Below are positions 24,249 to 34,514 of a stretch of 64,000 bases of DNA, piece after piece. The stretch comes from Hymenopellis radicata (taxonomy: Eukaryota > Basidiomycota > Agaricomycetes > Agaricales > Physalacriaceae): NCBI GenBank assembly GCA_015501595.1, contig JADNRX010000116.1, positions 1 through 64,000 of the forward strand. Direction: 5' to 3'. Position 1 is the stretch's first letter. Each line of letters begins with the position of its first letter. Under the pieces are notes generated by a model. That model saw nothing but the letters and a program-made list of their open reading frames with translations, was not told the origin of the DNA and searched no databases. The translations under genes were made by a program, and so were the position numbers.

Positions 24249-24397
24249 CTGTACTATTACGACCGGATGTTCACGTCACACGTCACAAGGCCCTCTTATC
24301 TCTTGATCGGACCCCAGAAAACGCCTCCGATCACTTATCGGGCGTGGGAAGGTCAAAATAAATAAATATTTGTGAACCTACGGTCGTAATAGTACAG
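24249..24397. mobile_element. 149-bp MITE, Tc1/mariner-like
   Basis: Perfect terminal inverted repeats of 17 bases (CTGTACTATTACGACCG) continue imperfectly for about 10 more (ATGTTCAC versus AGGTTCAC). Both ends are flanked by TA (24247-24248 and 24398-24399), the target duplication of Tc1/mariner elements. No coding capacity, so non-autonomous. It lies in the long intron-like gap of the broken GPAT copy. Confidence 0.7.
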
Positions 24398-24651
24398 TAG
24401 TAGTATTAGACTTATTACAATTTGGTTTAGATTTATAGACCTTCTATCGGATCCTGCACCCTCAGAGCCTCTGGGACACATCAAAGAATCACTCATCAAA
24501 TACTACTCTCTACTTCGACGTACCGGCCTGTTACACAGCGATCTCCCGTGCATACCTTCATCCTCTTCTCGACTCCGATACCTTTTCAATCTTGCTCTCC
24601 CTTCCCCGCGTACCATAATCCTAGCGCCGCTGTACCTTCCAACTCTACTCT

Positions 24652-24659
24652 TGCACATT
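24652..24659 (+). repeat. Target-site duplication, left copy
   Basis: TGCACATT, identical to 26687-26694. These eight bases belong to the GPAT coding sequence (codons of LHI). Confidence 0.9.
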
Positions 24660-26686
24660 TAGAGGTAGGCACGAGTGGTAAGTACTTGCAAGTATCTGCA
24701 AGTACTGACGTCACCCGGGTGGTGCCGCACCCGGCACCTGCCCACCCGGCACTTGCCAACACCCGGGTGGTGCACGGGTGGCAAGTACGGGGTTGGCAAG
24801 GCAAGTATTTGGTGCAAGTACTTGCCTAATACTTGCCTCAAGGCAAATATATATTTTCCACAATTTTTAGTAATTTATTCGACGTCAAACAACCCCAACG
24901 TCGCTCAGAAACGATGTTGCCGACGAATTTCGGCGATCGCCGAGCTGCCCGACCGTACCGGCAATGGCCGGATAACGATCGATCAGCTCAGATCTGAGCT
25001 CGTCGTCTCTTACCATCAGAGCACGGCTTCAACGCCGTGCTCGTCGACCCCAGAAAATGTTCTGGGGTCTATTCTACCTCTATTCTTTGTTTTCTCTTGG
25101 TTTTCATGGCGGATTTGGCTTCGCGCCGACCGCTGCGCCCTCGGATACGTTCCGGGGCGATTCTTTGCGTCTGTCTTCGCGACGACGCTATCTGGCCACA
25201 ATAGGGACGGCGTAAGCCCTCAGGACGAGGCCGCCCTACTACCGAACAGCGGGTTCATGCGCTTAGCCGTCTGATTGCGCCCGCCTTGCTGGATTTGCGC
25301 CCCCGGATGCATTCCGGGGCGCATCTGGTGCTCGTCTTCATGACGGCGCCATTTCTATCGCGCTCGTCTATACGACGGCGCCGGTTTAACGAGGAGTCGA
25401 GGGTGCCGCGGGCAGGCAGTGACTGGGGCTGGACGGCGTCGCGGACGCATCCCACCCAAATAGTGCGTGTTTCCTTTCATTTCTTCAACTTATTCACCAT
25501 GCGGGTGCCGCACAGAACGCGTACGTCAGGACAGCTCGAAGATCTGGATCTCCGAATTACGGACAACCCCACCTCACGACTCCACGATGATCCCCCACCT
25601 CACCCCATCCCCATCCCCTACACTTCATTTAGCTGCGGTTCTTGCTCATGCAAGTAACCGGGGCTTCATGGATGTGTATCGTGCACGTCGATAGCCCCTG
25701 CGCAATTGCTCGGGGGTCGTCGGCGCGCACGAAAATGCCAACTGGTGGCAAGTATTTGCAAGTACTTGAGGCAAGTACTTGCCAAGTACTTCACCTGCGG
25801 GTCAAGTACCCGCGGGTGGCAGGTATTTTCGCGGGTGGCGGGTATGGGTCTGGCGGCACGAGTATTTGCCGCGCGGGTGGCAGATGCACCCGGGTAGACA
25901 CTCGTGCCTCCCTCTATTGGCCTTGGGCATTCGCACCGAAACGAGAATGACGCTGACTCAGCGATCAATCCCAGTCAACCCGGGTCCAAGCCCTCAATCC
26001 GCGGCGATGCCTTGAATATAAGTCGCTGACACCGTTTGAGCTCAAACGACGTGTCTACTAGCCTGTAATAAGTAATTGGAGAATGTAACAAGTTGGAGGA
26101 TACGAAAATACTATATATAACGGTCAATTCAGCCTCCCTCTGCCATCTCATCATCAGTATTGGCTTGACCACAGGCGAGATAAATGCTGATAGGGATCCC
26201 TACTCACTATTTGTGGACATGTTCAGTGCTATCGACTGCCATTGAGACTGAGTCGCAGACTCGGGGCAATAAAACTCACTGATAACGATGACATCACAGA
26301 CTCTTCGTGCCAATCTGCCCCCAACACTGAGGTACACATTTCTGACTGATGCAGGCAGATCTCATCTATCGGAATACACCAAAATCTTTCTACAAGGCTA
26401 AACTTCAATCTGGTACCGGGGAAACTGCTTACACGACTGCAAGTATTTAAAGTAAATTATCGGGAACCGGATCTCATGCTCACGAAGAACTCGCAGCTAA
26501 TCCCCGTACCAGTTTTAAGATCTATCTATGCATAGAAACCTCTGATATGAATCAAGGCAAACGGACATGAATTGAGCTCAAAAATGGTACCGCCATTGAT
26601 TTGCACTGAGAGAGCAAGTTAGGGGCTTGACCAAACACAGGACAAACACACGCCGCTTTCGGTATGAGTGCCCAAGGCCACCTCTA
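24660..26686. mobile_element. hAT-type non-autonomous insertion, 2,027 bp
   Basis: The left end reads TAGAGGTAGGCACGAGTG; the right end, reverse complemented, reads TAGAGGTGGCCTTGGGCACT. The shared tip TAGAGGT(A/G)G and the perfect 8-bp target duplication TGCACATT are hAT hallmarks. Subterminal zones (24677-24840 and about 25740-25895) are packed with CAAGTA/TACTTG and CCCGGGTG-like motifs, as expected for transposase binding arrays. No transposase-like frame is seen, so it would need help from elsewhere. An inverted copy of the left tip sits internally at 25899-25916, and a second inverted-repeat pair (25918-25941 with 26658-26681) suggests a composite of two units. Confidence 0.85.
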
Positions 26687-26694
26687 TGCACATT
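26687..26694 (+). repeat. Target-site duplication, right copy
   Basis: TGCACATT, followed directly by CCAGCG, which continues the interrupted GPAT exon in frame. Confidence 0.9.
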
Positions 26695-27326
26695 CCAGCG
26701 TGCATTAGTAGTGCGGCCATGATGAAGTTGGTCGCTGACTCCGATCGACCCGAAGGCTTCGCACAGTGTCGCGCTGTGGGCGGTGGTTTGGGTGTCGGTA
26801 TGGCTACTCTGGCTCTACTGTGGAAGGGTGACTGGGATCGATTATTGACTCCGCCTATGATGAAAACGATACTCCGTTCACCTCTAGGGAAGGCTCTAGC
26901 CTATTTGATCGCTGGGTGGGCGATGATTCGCTGCTACGGTCTCCTGGCGCCGGGTCTTCATCGGCGGTACGCACACATTTTGCTATTTCATCCACTATAA
27001 CTGATCTTTGTATAGATTGAAACGAGCTGTCTCCTCGAGTCGCATCCTGCTTGGCGTCCTTCCACCTCGCTGCACGATAGATGTGATGCTGTACGCCAGA
27101 CTTCCGCCGATACTGCCGAGTAATGTTTATTTGCAGGCATGGGAAGACGGCTGCCGAGTATTGGGACAAGAAGGAGAAGAACATTATCGAGAGGCCGCAG
27201 CCGCCACCGGTTGCTGGTAGGAAACTTGTAAGGGCACTGTTAGAACAGAGGGAGGAGACTGAGAGGTTGGTGCAGGGTGTTTTGGGAGAACTACATTGCA
27301 GATTGGCAGATTGTACTATAGACTAA

Positions 27327-28407
27327 AGTTGATGGAGTAGAAAGGCTTTAGTTAATTGTCCTAGGAATATTTCAAGAAGTCAATCATGCTACTCAGCATG
27401 TCAACATGGACAAAATTGAGTAGGAAGAAGCATTAGAAGAAACTTTGACAATCCTTGCCTGTGCACAGCCACACAGATCTTGCTTTTGACCACCACTAGT
27501 AGTAGTAATAGACTTCCTTCCTTCCTAATAGTGCCCACGCGCCATGCTCTGTCGGCGAGTAATGTGCGCATATTTGCTGTCGCAACATCGTCCGATTTGT
27601 CGTACGGGACGTACGAGAGGAACATCGCCCTAGACCTGGTGGCGGCTGGCCGCCGCATCAAGGTATGCGTATTCTCTCTCAATGACTCGCAGGCTCATTT
27701 TGTACACAATTGCTGTGTATTCCAGCTTTTATGGCGCTTTATATAGTAGTAAATGACGCGCATACATCCATGGTCAACCGCGGTTCTTGGATATGGCCCG
27801 GACGAACAGCAAATCTCCATTCAGCACCCGCTCTAAGGTGCAGCTGATGCCATGGGCTTTCGGCACAGCCGAATACTAGGACGGGATAAGGACGGAAGAA
27901 TGCAGACAGGTTTAGGTGAGCTATAAGTATTTGCGACTGGTTCTCTGCAACTGTAATGATTCCTTTTAGCGCTCTTATCACGACACAAACGCCCTTTCCT
28001 TAATCAGCTTCGACTCTGACATGTCTATTATAACCATACTTGATCTTATATTATCGATAATGTCCCGTCTTCCATCCCCACCTCCTCTCGATGCACGGAG
28101 AAGCCTCGAACCAGCCCGAGCCTTGCACCGAGAAGGAGATAAATGCATACATATTCGTCCATACCTTACAATCACCTTGCCCCATCCAAATTCGTTCCGG
28201 ATTCCTTACAACGCGGCTCGTCTTCGGGTACTCCCTGCCAATACGCGTCAGGTGCATGCCTTCCACATACGCGCAATGTAGCTTACAAGCTCACCGTTAA
28301 TATAGACGACGCGCTTAAACATGCCAACATGCATATATCTCGGCCCAATGTACATCCGCAGGGCATAAATTGCTCGACCCAGATCTCAGCAGTCCAATTC
28401 ACCAAAG
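27327..28407. other. Intergenic with a short protein-like scrap
   Basis: A frame near 27560-27662 reads NVRIFAVATSSDLSYGTYER followed by a GT donor, which could be a remnant exon, but no partner exons were found. The rest holds nothing recognised. Confidence 0.3.
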
Positions 28408-29480
28408 ATGTGGTACACTCTACTTGGACTCGCATTACTGTCTGTTGTCTCGTGTCATTGTACGTTCGCCTTCCTTCCTCCTACTAACGCCAATGCTCAT
28501 AGCATCCCGGTGCAGATACGTTCCCGGACTTGATCGTTAACGGGACGACGACCGCGGACTGGCAGTACATTCGCATGACTGCGAACCATTACAGCAACGG
28601 TCCTGTACGTCTCCATTGCTCTGCGCTATCCCAGGCTCAATTGGCGTCTGTAGGTCACCGATGTCACCAGTTCCGCCATCCGCTGCTACGAGCTCGACAC
28701 CACCTCGGCTGGCGCAGCTGGTATCGCGACAGTCTCGGCTGGGTCGACGGTCGGCTTCAAGGCCAACCAAGCTATTTACCACCCGGGTGTAAGTGTTTTC
28801 CGTAGCACGTTTGATTACTGATTTGATTCTGATATTATGTAGTACGCCTCCGCGTACATGTCTCCAGCATCGCCGTCCGCCAACTCGAATAGCGCGGGTC
28901 TAGGAAGTACGTGGTTCAAGATATGGGAGTCGCCTCCGGTGTACTCTGGTGGAGGCTTTACTTTTCCTACAGAGAGTGAGGTTTTCTTCTTCCGATTTCA
29001 TGTACATTCCAGACGCTGAAGCTGTGGTGTAGATCAAGCGCAGTTGACGTTTTCGATTCCAAGAACGTTCCGAGCGGGTACACCCCTTCTCACTGCGATC
29101 TTTTTTCGTCGTCGCTAAACACGCATATCCGCAGACAATACCTCCTCCGCATAGAACACATTGCATTGCACTCGGCGACCTCGTTCGGCGGAGCCCAGTT
29201 CTACATTAGCTGTGGGCAGCTGAATGTCGTTAATGGCGGGAGCGGCACGCCGTCACCGACTGTTTCGTTCCCCGGCGTGTATACTGGACGGGAGCCCGGA
29301 ATTATGATTAGTGCGTCTTTGAATCTGTGTGTTTGGTTCAAAGTTGATCGTGGCGTGTAGACATTTACTCTGTACCTGCCGGGTATACCGGATATACTTC
29401 TCGTGAGTTTCATTTGTTCGTTTGTGTAGAACATTTGCTGACGGGTGTGCATAGCTGGTCCGAAAGTGTGGTCTGGATAG
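28408..29480 (+). CDS. AA9 lytic polysaccharide monooxygenase, one frameshift
   Basis: Eight exons (28408-28459, 28516-28604, 28654-28788, 28843-28975, 29033-29077, 29135-29310, 29361-29402, 29455-29480). A 16-residue signal peptide ([16 protein letters not shown]) precedes the mature end [11 protein letters not shown], whose first His is the copper-brace residue. The second His lies in [10 protein letters not shown], and the QFYISCGQ motif supplies the axial Tyr. The protein ends KVWSG. AA9 enzymes oxidatively cleave cellulose or hemicellulose outside the cell. Exon 5 ends out of phase with exon 6 ([11 protein letters not shown]): one base appears missing near 29066-29072. With it, the sum is 699 nt (232 aa), right for a single-domain AA9 without a CBM1. 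Confidence 0.85.
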
Positions 29481-29922
29481 GGTGGAGAGTTTCTAAAGAG
29501 AGTTGTTCAGAGTTTATGTGCCCAAGTTCATGTGTTTCTGGAAATTTCAGTGTTTGATCCATTGAATGAAGATGGTGACTCGACAACAAAACGAATGTCG
29601 ACGAGAAGCAGTTTCGAAGCATGCCGCATCAACGCAAGTAGCAGTTGAACTTACTGAGTTCCGAAGGAGTAGGGCATCGACCACGACATATTGGTGAGCC
29701 GGAGAGGTTGGCGAAGATTGCACTGGTTCGCCTCGGAAAGCAAACGGCATGGCTTGTTCTGAACATGACGTATCTGCGAGTGTGCGTCTCCATGAGAAAG
29801 CCATGTTCGCATCCAGATACTAAGGAGTGGGTCCACGATTAAATAGAAGCCTTCCGTAAGATCACGAGTCAGTCAAAGCGGCAGTCATTTTACATCAGTC
29901 TTCGTGCCAGCGAACCATCATC

Positions 29923-31093
29923 ATGCCCATTACATTCATAGTCACACCTGAGCTGAAACCCAGGGCTGTTCACCGCAATGATAGATTGACGAGCCAGAGC
30001 GCCAGTGATCTCCTTACGCGCAGTGCCCGAGTCGGCTACTACAGAGGCCTTCCACCTTGTGCCGAGTTCCTTCAGAGCTCCATTACCGACGCCACTGCAC
30101 GCGAAACCATCCCACAGCACAATGGATTCGTCGATACTGTCGTTAAGGCGTACAGCTCTCATCACGATCTTGTAATCCGCCCAGAAGATCTCTGGCTGGC
30201 CATCATTGTCCAGTTTTCGCTTTACGTGAACGCACACTCGGAGGAGATGCGCGAGCACTTCGTTACGCAGCAAGGGGTGAAGACTCTCACCATTGTCGAG
30301 TCTCTCGAAACCCGGCACTCGTACGATTTTGGAAGATGGCCCCGCACTTCACGGATTTGATGGTCGTGAGTAACCTAGTGTTCATTTTTTTTTTTTCAAA
30401 ATAACGATAAACCCGCAGGATAGCCTGAAAGACAAAGACCTTAAGAACTGGGTCCTCCCGGCATTCACGACCACTACAACGACCGATACCATCATTGCAT
30501 CTGTGGTCATGATGGCTACATTGAAGAGCTACTACCGCTATCAGATGATGTTCGGATGTGGGTTGCCCTCTGTGACCTTGTTGGGTGAAAAATCCGACTA
30601 CGATGACATTTTGAGCCGCCTCGATAGGTTGACTACTTTCGGAGACCATCCCGAGTTGGCGGAATGGCAGACATTGCTGCGCCCCGTCGTTCGTTCCATC
30701 GCCGACTCATTCGACGCTACCGCTGAACGTTCCGCGTTCTGGCAGCGCATATGCGACCACTTGCCGAACGCGAGCGACTCCAACGTGCTTAGCGGGTGGA
30801 TCAGCGTCTTTTGTCCATTTAACCGTGAGGGAAAATGGGTGCGCAAGATCTCCGAGTCGCGCCGCGGGGAAAGCCACGTCGGTGTGAACATGAACAATGT
30901 TGCTCCGGGCTTCAGCCAGGCCGCAGTTAAGATAGACGATAATGGCGAAGTGCTGGATGCAGTAGCGGTTGCTGGTCACTTTGGGAGCACGCTTGAAGCC
31001 CCCGCGACTCTTTCGCCGTGCACAGGGTGGTTTGTTTTCATCAGAGGAGAGGAGGAAAAGAACAGTGACGGGTCGGACTATGAGTCTGAATGA
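29923..31093 (+). CDS. DUF4419 protein, one frameshift
   Basis: Two exons: 29923-30365 and 30419-31093. Family motifs: NGFVDTVVKAYSSHHDLVIR, PEDLWLAIIVQFSLYVNAHS, then after the intron LPAFTTTTTTDTIIASVVMM, a Gly/Pro-rich GCGLPSVTLLGEKSDYDDIL and GWISVFCPFNREG. The acidic tail is DGSDYESE. Near 30331-30335 the frame slips by one base (GGAAG where GGAAAG would keep DFGKMAPHFTDLM in frame). With that base the coding length is 1,119 nt, 372 aa. DUF4419 proteins are common in mushroom fungi; their biochemical role is not established. Confidence 0.8.
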
Positions 31094-32401
31094 GTTGAAT
31101 TAGTAGGTTAGACCAGTGTCTTTCTGTAGGTTGTCCAAACTGGCCGAGTTTGGCCTCTTGCAAAATATTGATGTAGGGGATGAAGAATGAAATATTCCAT
31201 GTTTGTGCTGAAGTCAATGTTGTTGTTGTTGACGAGTTCAAAGCACAAGTGGTTGATGCAGACCGTGGGAGAATACTTACTTTGTATTAAAACTCCGACA
31301 ATCGCAAAGAAAACACTGGCTACCTTCCTTCACAAACGCGACGTTCGACGCGCGTCCGGCCCCTTGGCGTGGTCGTCCAGCTCGACACTGATTATCGCAA
31401 GCGGTAGCTGCAGCACCCTGGGGAGTTGCGCCTAGCACCCTGCCGTATCGATCTGGCCTTCCTTCTTATCTCGGACAGCGCCTATGAATTATCGATGAAA
31501 AAACCTAATTGATATTGATTAGACAGCGCGGACATGTATTCCGCACACGTCAATGTCTCGCTTGTACTCGACCGTCAACGAGACTTTGTCGAGAGCTCTC
31601 TCTCTTCATGAACGCCGGGTTTAGCACACCACCATCCTCAACAGGACTCGTCAGCGCCTGGATTTCCCACTGCTGTTGGCGGCAACACCTATCCGGTGAC
31701 TTTCTTGTGGCGAAACACCCGCTCCCAATTGAAAATTCCCAAGAAATTGGTAGAGAGGTTGGAAATGAACTGTGGGAGGACGGACGCCACGTTTGAGCTT
31801 AAGCCTCTTTCGATTGTAGTAATGAAAAGTGCGTGGATAGATTTTGGAGTTCTGAAGAAGTTTAATGCACGGACGGATCCGGAGATGATATGGAATCTGT
31901 GGGTGCGCCACGTAACCGAAATTGTCTCCGATTCCGTCAATTGAAGCTGCTGTAAGTCACAATTAATGAACAGGAATTCGTTTACGTGCCTGATGTCAAT
32001 GTCAACCGTCGTGATTCAATTTCATAGGCGAGTCTCCAGGTAAACACACGACTGCGCCGCGCTACTCGCTGCAGTAAGGTAGTGGGGAGGACAGTCAGTC
32101 TGCCAGTTCATTGCGGACGTAGAGTACAAGCGAGACAGGATCCGGTCGGAGCTTCTCTTTCCGCCAGCTTTACTACGGCTCAGATGCCAGAAGGACGTAG
32201 TACCGAAGCCTGAGCATATAGATTTGTTCATTGGCGGGTGAAGAGAGCAGGAACAAGGCCTTCCTGATTGGGCCGGTCGCGAATACATCCCAAACGTTAC
32301 TGTTGTAGACGAGTGGCCATTGCTGCAGTCGTCGGAAGAGAAATAATTGCGATCTCAATAGACACTAATCTTAGTGCGTGTATATGATTAGGAGTCCGCA
32401 T
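31094..32401. other. Gene-less stretch with a dispersed-repeat fragment
   Basis: Contains the repeat at 31510-31760. Other open frames have no domain or exon logic. Confidence 0.35.
31510..31760. repeat. Dispersed repeat fragment (partner about 40150-40330)
   Basis: Shares ordered patches with 40150-40330: CACACGTCAA, CATGAACxCCGGGT, GCACACxACCACC and TTTCTTGTGGCGAAACA. The patches are separated by substitutions and indels. Identity of the source element is not evident. Confidence 0.5.
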
Positions 32402-34514
32402 TCAGCGCCTAAAAGCATTCAAGAAGCTCTTGCTCCCGCTATCCAAGTCGCTCTGACCGGTGAACTGAAGACATAACTCTCGCGAAAACGCGATCAAGGC
32501 CTCTTCCAGCCCTCCATAAGAATTCCACTCCTCCGTGACCGACATCTCTCCCCCAGGTTGAAGAAGAGGGACCCACCGATCCAAAACGTCGAGATGAATC
32601 TCAGAGGATCTCCAGCGCGTGAACGAATGCACGCATTTTCGTGATAAGACGCTTCATTTGCTCCGCCATCCCCGCAGCAAAGTCTGCACTCTGCAATCGG
32701 CGCGACATAAGGAGGGTAGATTGTATGAGGGAGACGAAGACATCTGAGTCCGGTGCGGTGCTGGTGGCTCGACTGAGAGCCGCATTGACGAGAGCGCTCA
32801 CTTCACTGAACGCTCGCGTACTACTACCTGAGGGACAACGACGTTAGGAAAACATTGAAAATTGAATCTGCCAGCACGTACCGTCTGTGATGGCGAATCT
32901 TGATCTCCATCATGGTGCACCCAAGTCCTCCTCGACAAATCCTCAAGAACCTCACATATCTCCTCTTGCAGCGGCCTCAAAAACCTCGACTCCTTAATGC
33001 GTGTGCCAAGAACGGTACTCTCATCGAGAAGCCCAGCCCAAACGCATGTCGCTTTCGAAAACCGGCCTGGGTCCGAATTGGCTGGGATCGAGGCATGAAT
33101 CGTTGATACGCCACGCTTAGGAAGGAGGCGAAAGTGGAAGACGCGGAACACAGCTATATATTCAGCAACCGTGCTGTCCTGAATCGTGATGTCGCAGGTC
33201 CATCGGAGCAGCGCGTCCAAGTAGATATTGTAGACGCGGAGAATGCGATCATCATCCTCGCGGTCGAGCCTGTCAGCAAGAACCTCCGCCGACTTTGAAA
33301 TGCGTCTCTGGAGGTAGATCACCGAGCGGGTGGTGCGCCCGAAGAATTCAAGTTCTCCGTATCCAAGACGCCGCGACCGTTTGGATATTCTGCCTCAGCA
33401 AATCGACAGAAAAGAGGATGGAAAGCTTCCACCGGTAGAGTAATGGCGCATTTCCATAAGTGCCACGATAATGACGGATCCCAGGCAACGAGCGAAGAAT
33501 GTATCCAGCCGAGTAGTGCTGCATCAAGCGCGGTCCGATGCTCTTTCTCCTCGAAATACTGCAGCGCAGCGTCAACCCACCCTCGTGGGGCCAGGCTTTG
33601 ACGACTCTTCTGGGCCTCCCACATCCTTCCTGACGTTATAGCATATAGATAAACCCGCCTAGCTTCACCACGCGGTGTACCAGCCACGCTTGAGCTGATT
33701 TATACCCACAAGTAGGATAAAGCGCGGGAAGGACCGAAGTACCAACGAAATACGAGGCAGACAAGGCCACCAGCACTGTCGAGGGCAGCGCCACAGCAAT
33801 TTGGTAATCCCACAGAAAGACTACCAGGCCAGCAAGAAAGAGAAACAGAGCGAAAATGAGTTGACAGGGAAGATAATGGATGATATGAGGAATTTTCCAA
33901 GCCGTGAGGCCGGCGAAACGGAACTGGCGGAGGGTGGCTGTTTGGTGTGGGGATGTGACCTTTGAGCCGACTGTCCATACGTATTCGGCGAGCCACTGTT
34001 TGACGAGGATGGACATGAGGACTGTGTGCAGTGTCATGACGAGGCTGGCAAACCAGAGGGCGTTGATGGCGATGTGGGATGCATTCGGTGCGTACGTAGT
34101 GTCAGAGCCCATGAATGGCGCCGGAGAGGGATTGTTGTCCTCAAGTTGTGTGGCGATCCTCGTCAGCAAAGACACTACCAGGTCATTCGGGTCTTCACTA
34201 AGCCATTGATACGACTCGAGCACAAAGGCTGTTAACATGGCAGAAAAGAGCGCGGCCTGAGAGTGAGGGTTAATTTCACGCCACTGTTAGCTTGAACAGT
34301 CACCTACAAAAACAAGGGTAGTATCCATATCCATTCTCCAACTCTGGATCAGCTTCTCATCGTAGTATCGTACAGCACGAGTACACGCCCGCCACGCATC
34401 CTCATTTTCTTCACGATCCGGTCCACCAAGATGGCCGATTTCGGCTGACTGAAAGTACCTGTAAGGCTTATCTTCGAGAGGATGCTTCTTGTACTTCCTG
34501 GGTGACGGTGGCAT
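32402..34514 (-). pseudogene. Divergent DUF6535 gene with several frameshifts
   Basis: Exon 1 (34514-34308) starts MPPSPRKYKKHPLEDKPYR and ends MDMDTTLVF. The intron matches the DUF6535 position. Exon 2 from 34256 reads AALFSAMLTAFVLESYQWLS, then membrane segments (HIAINALWFASLVMTLHTVL, KQWLAEY, a long hydrophobic run near 33830-33750). The C-terminal part is split over frames meeting near 33690 (to WVDAALQYFEEKEHRTALDA), near 33330 (to YLQRRISKSAEVLAD), around an intron near 32840, and near 32630. The first two slips have the direction of one-base losses (for example CGGTG where CGGGTG fits); the later ones are unclear. It belongs to a different subgroup from the other copies. Pseudogene or error-rich sequence are both possible. 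Confidence 0.6.

Larger units (their letters stand above)
22791..27326 (+). pseudogene. Glycerol-3-phosphate acyltransferase (GPT2/SCT1-like), transposon-disrupted copy
   Basis: The 5' exons (22791-22918, 22972-23015, 23071-23447, 23498-23508, 23553 onward) encode the acyltransferase core: ASNHHNEILD, GAIPVQRNPN, the canonical VFPEGTSYTEP and VIIPVGIVYTDK. The C-terminal half starts near 24430 (IDLLSDPAPSEPLG) after a long intron-like gap that contains a MITE. It is cut at LLLHI by a 2,027-bp element and resumes at PACISSAAMMKL (26695). After the last intron (about 26969-27015) it ends at 27326. A frame slip near 27125 separates LPPILPSNV from ICRHGKTAAEYWDKK. The intact paralog is at 52365-54208. 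With the insertion in an exon it cannot make a full protein. Confidence 0.8.

Noticed and set aside
24675..25274. 199-codon frame inside the hAT insertion
   Set aside because: Its first third is translation of the subterminal repeat array; no transposase motifs follow.
25916..25924. 25916 as the right border of the hAT insertion
   Set aside because: The inverted tip is good but the flanking bases TTGGCCTT do not match the left flank TGCACATT, which does occur perfectly at 26687-26694.
29011..29032. Acceptor at CATTCCAG (29004-29011) for LPMO intron 4
   Set aside because: It leads into a stop (GTG TAG); the acceptor GTGTAG at 29032 gives [12 protein letters not shown], as expected for the family.
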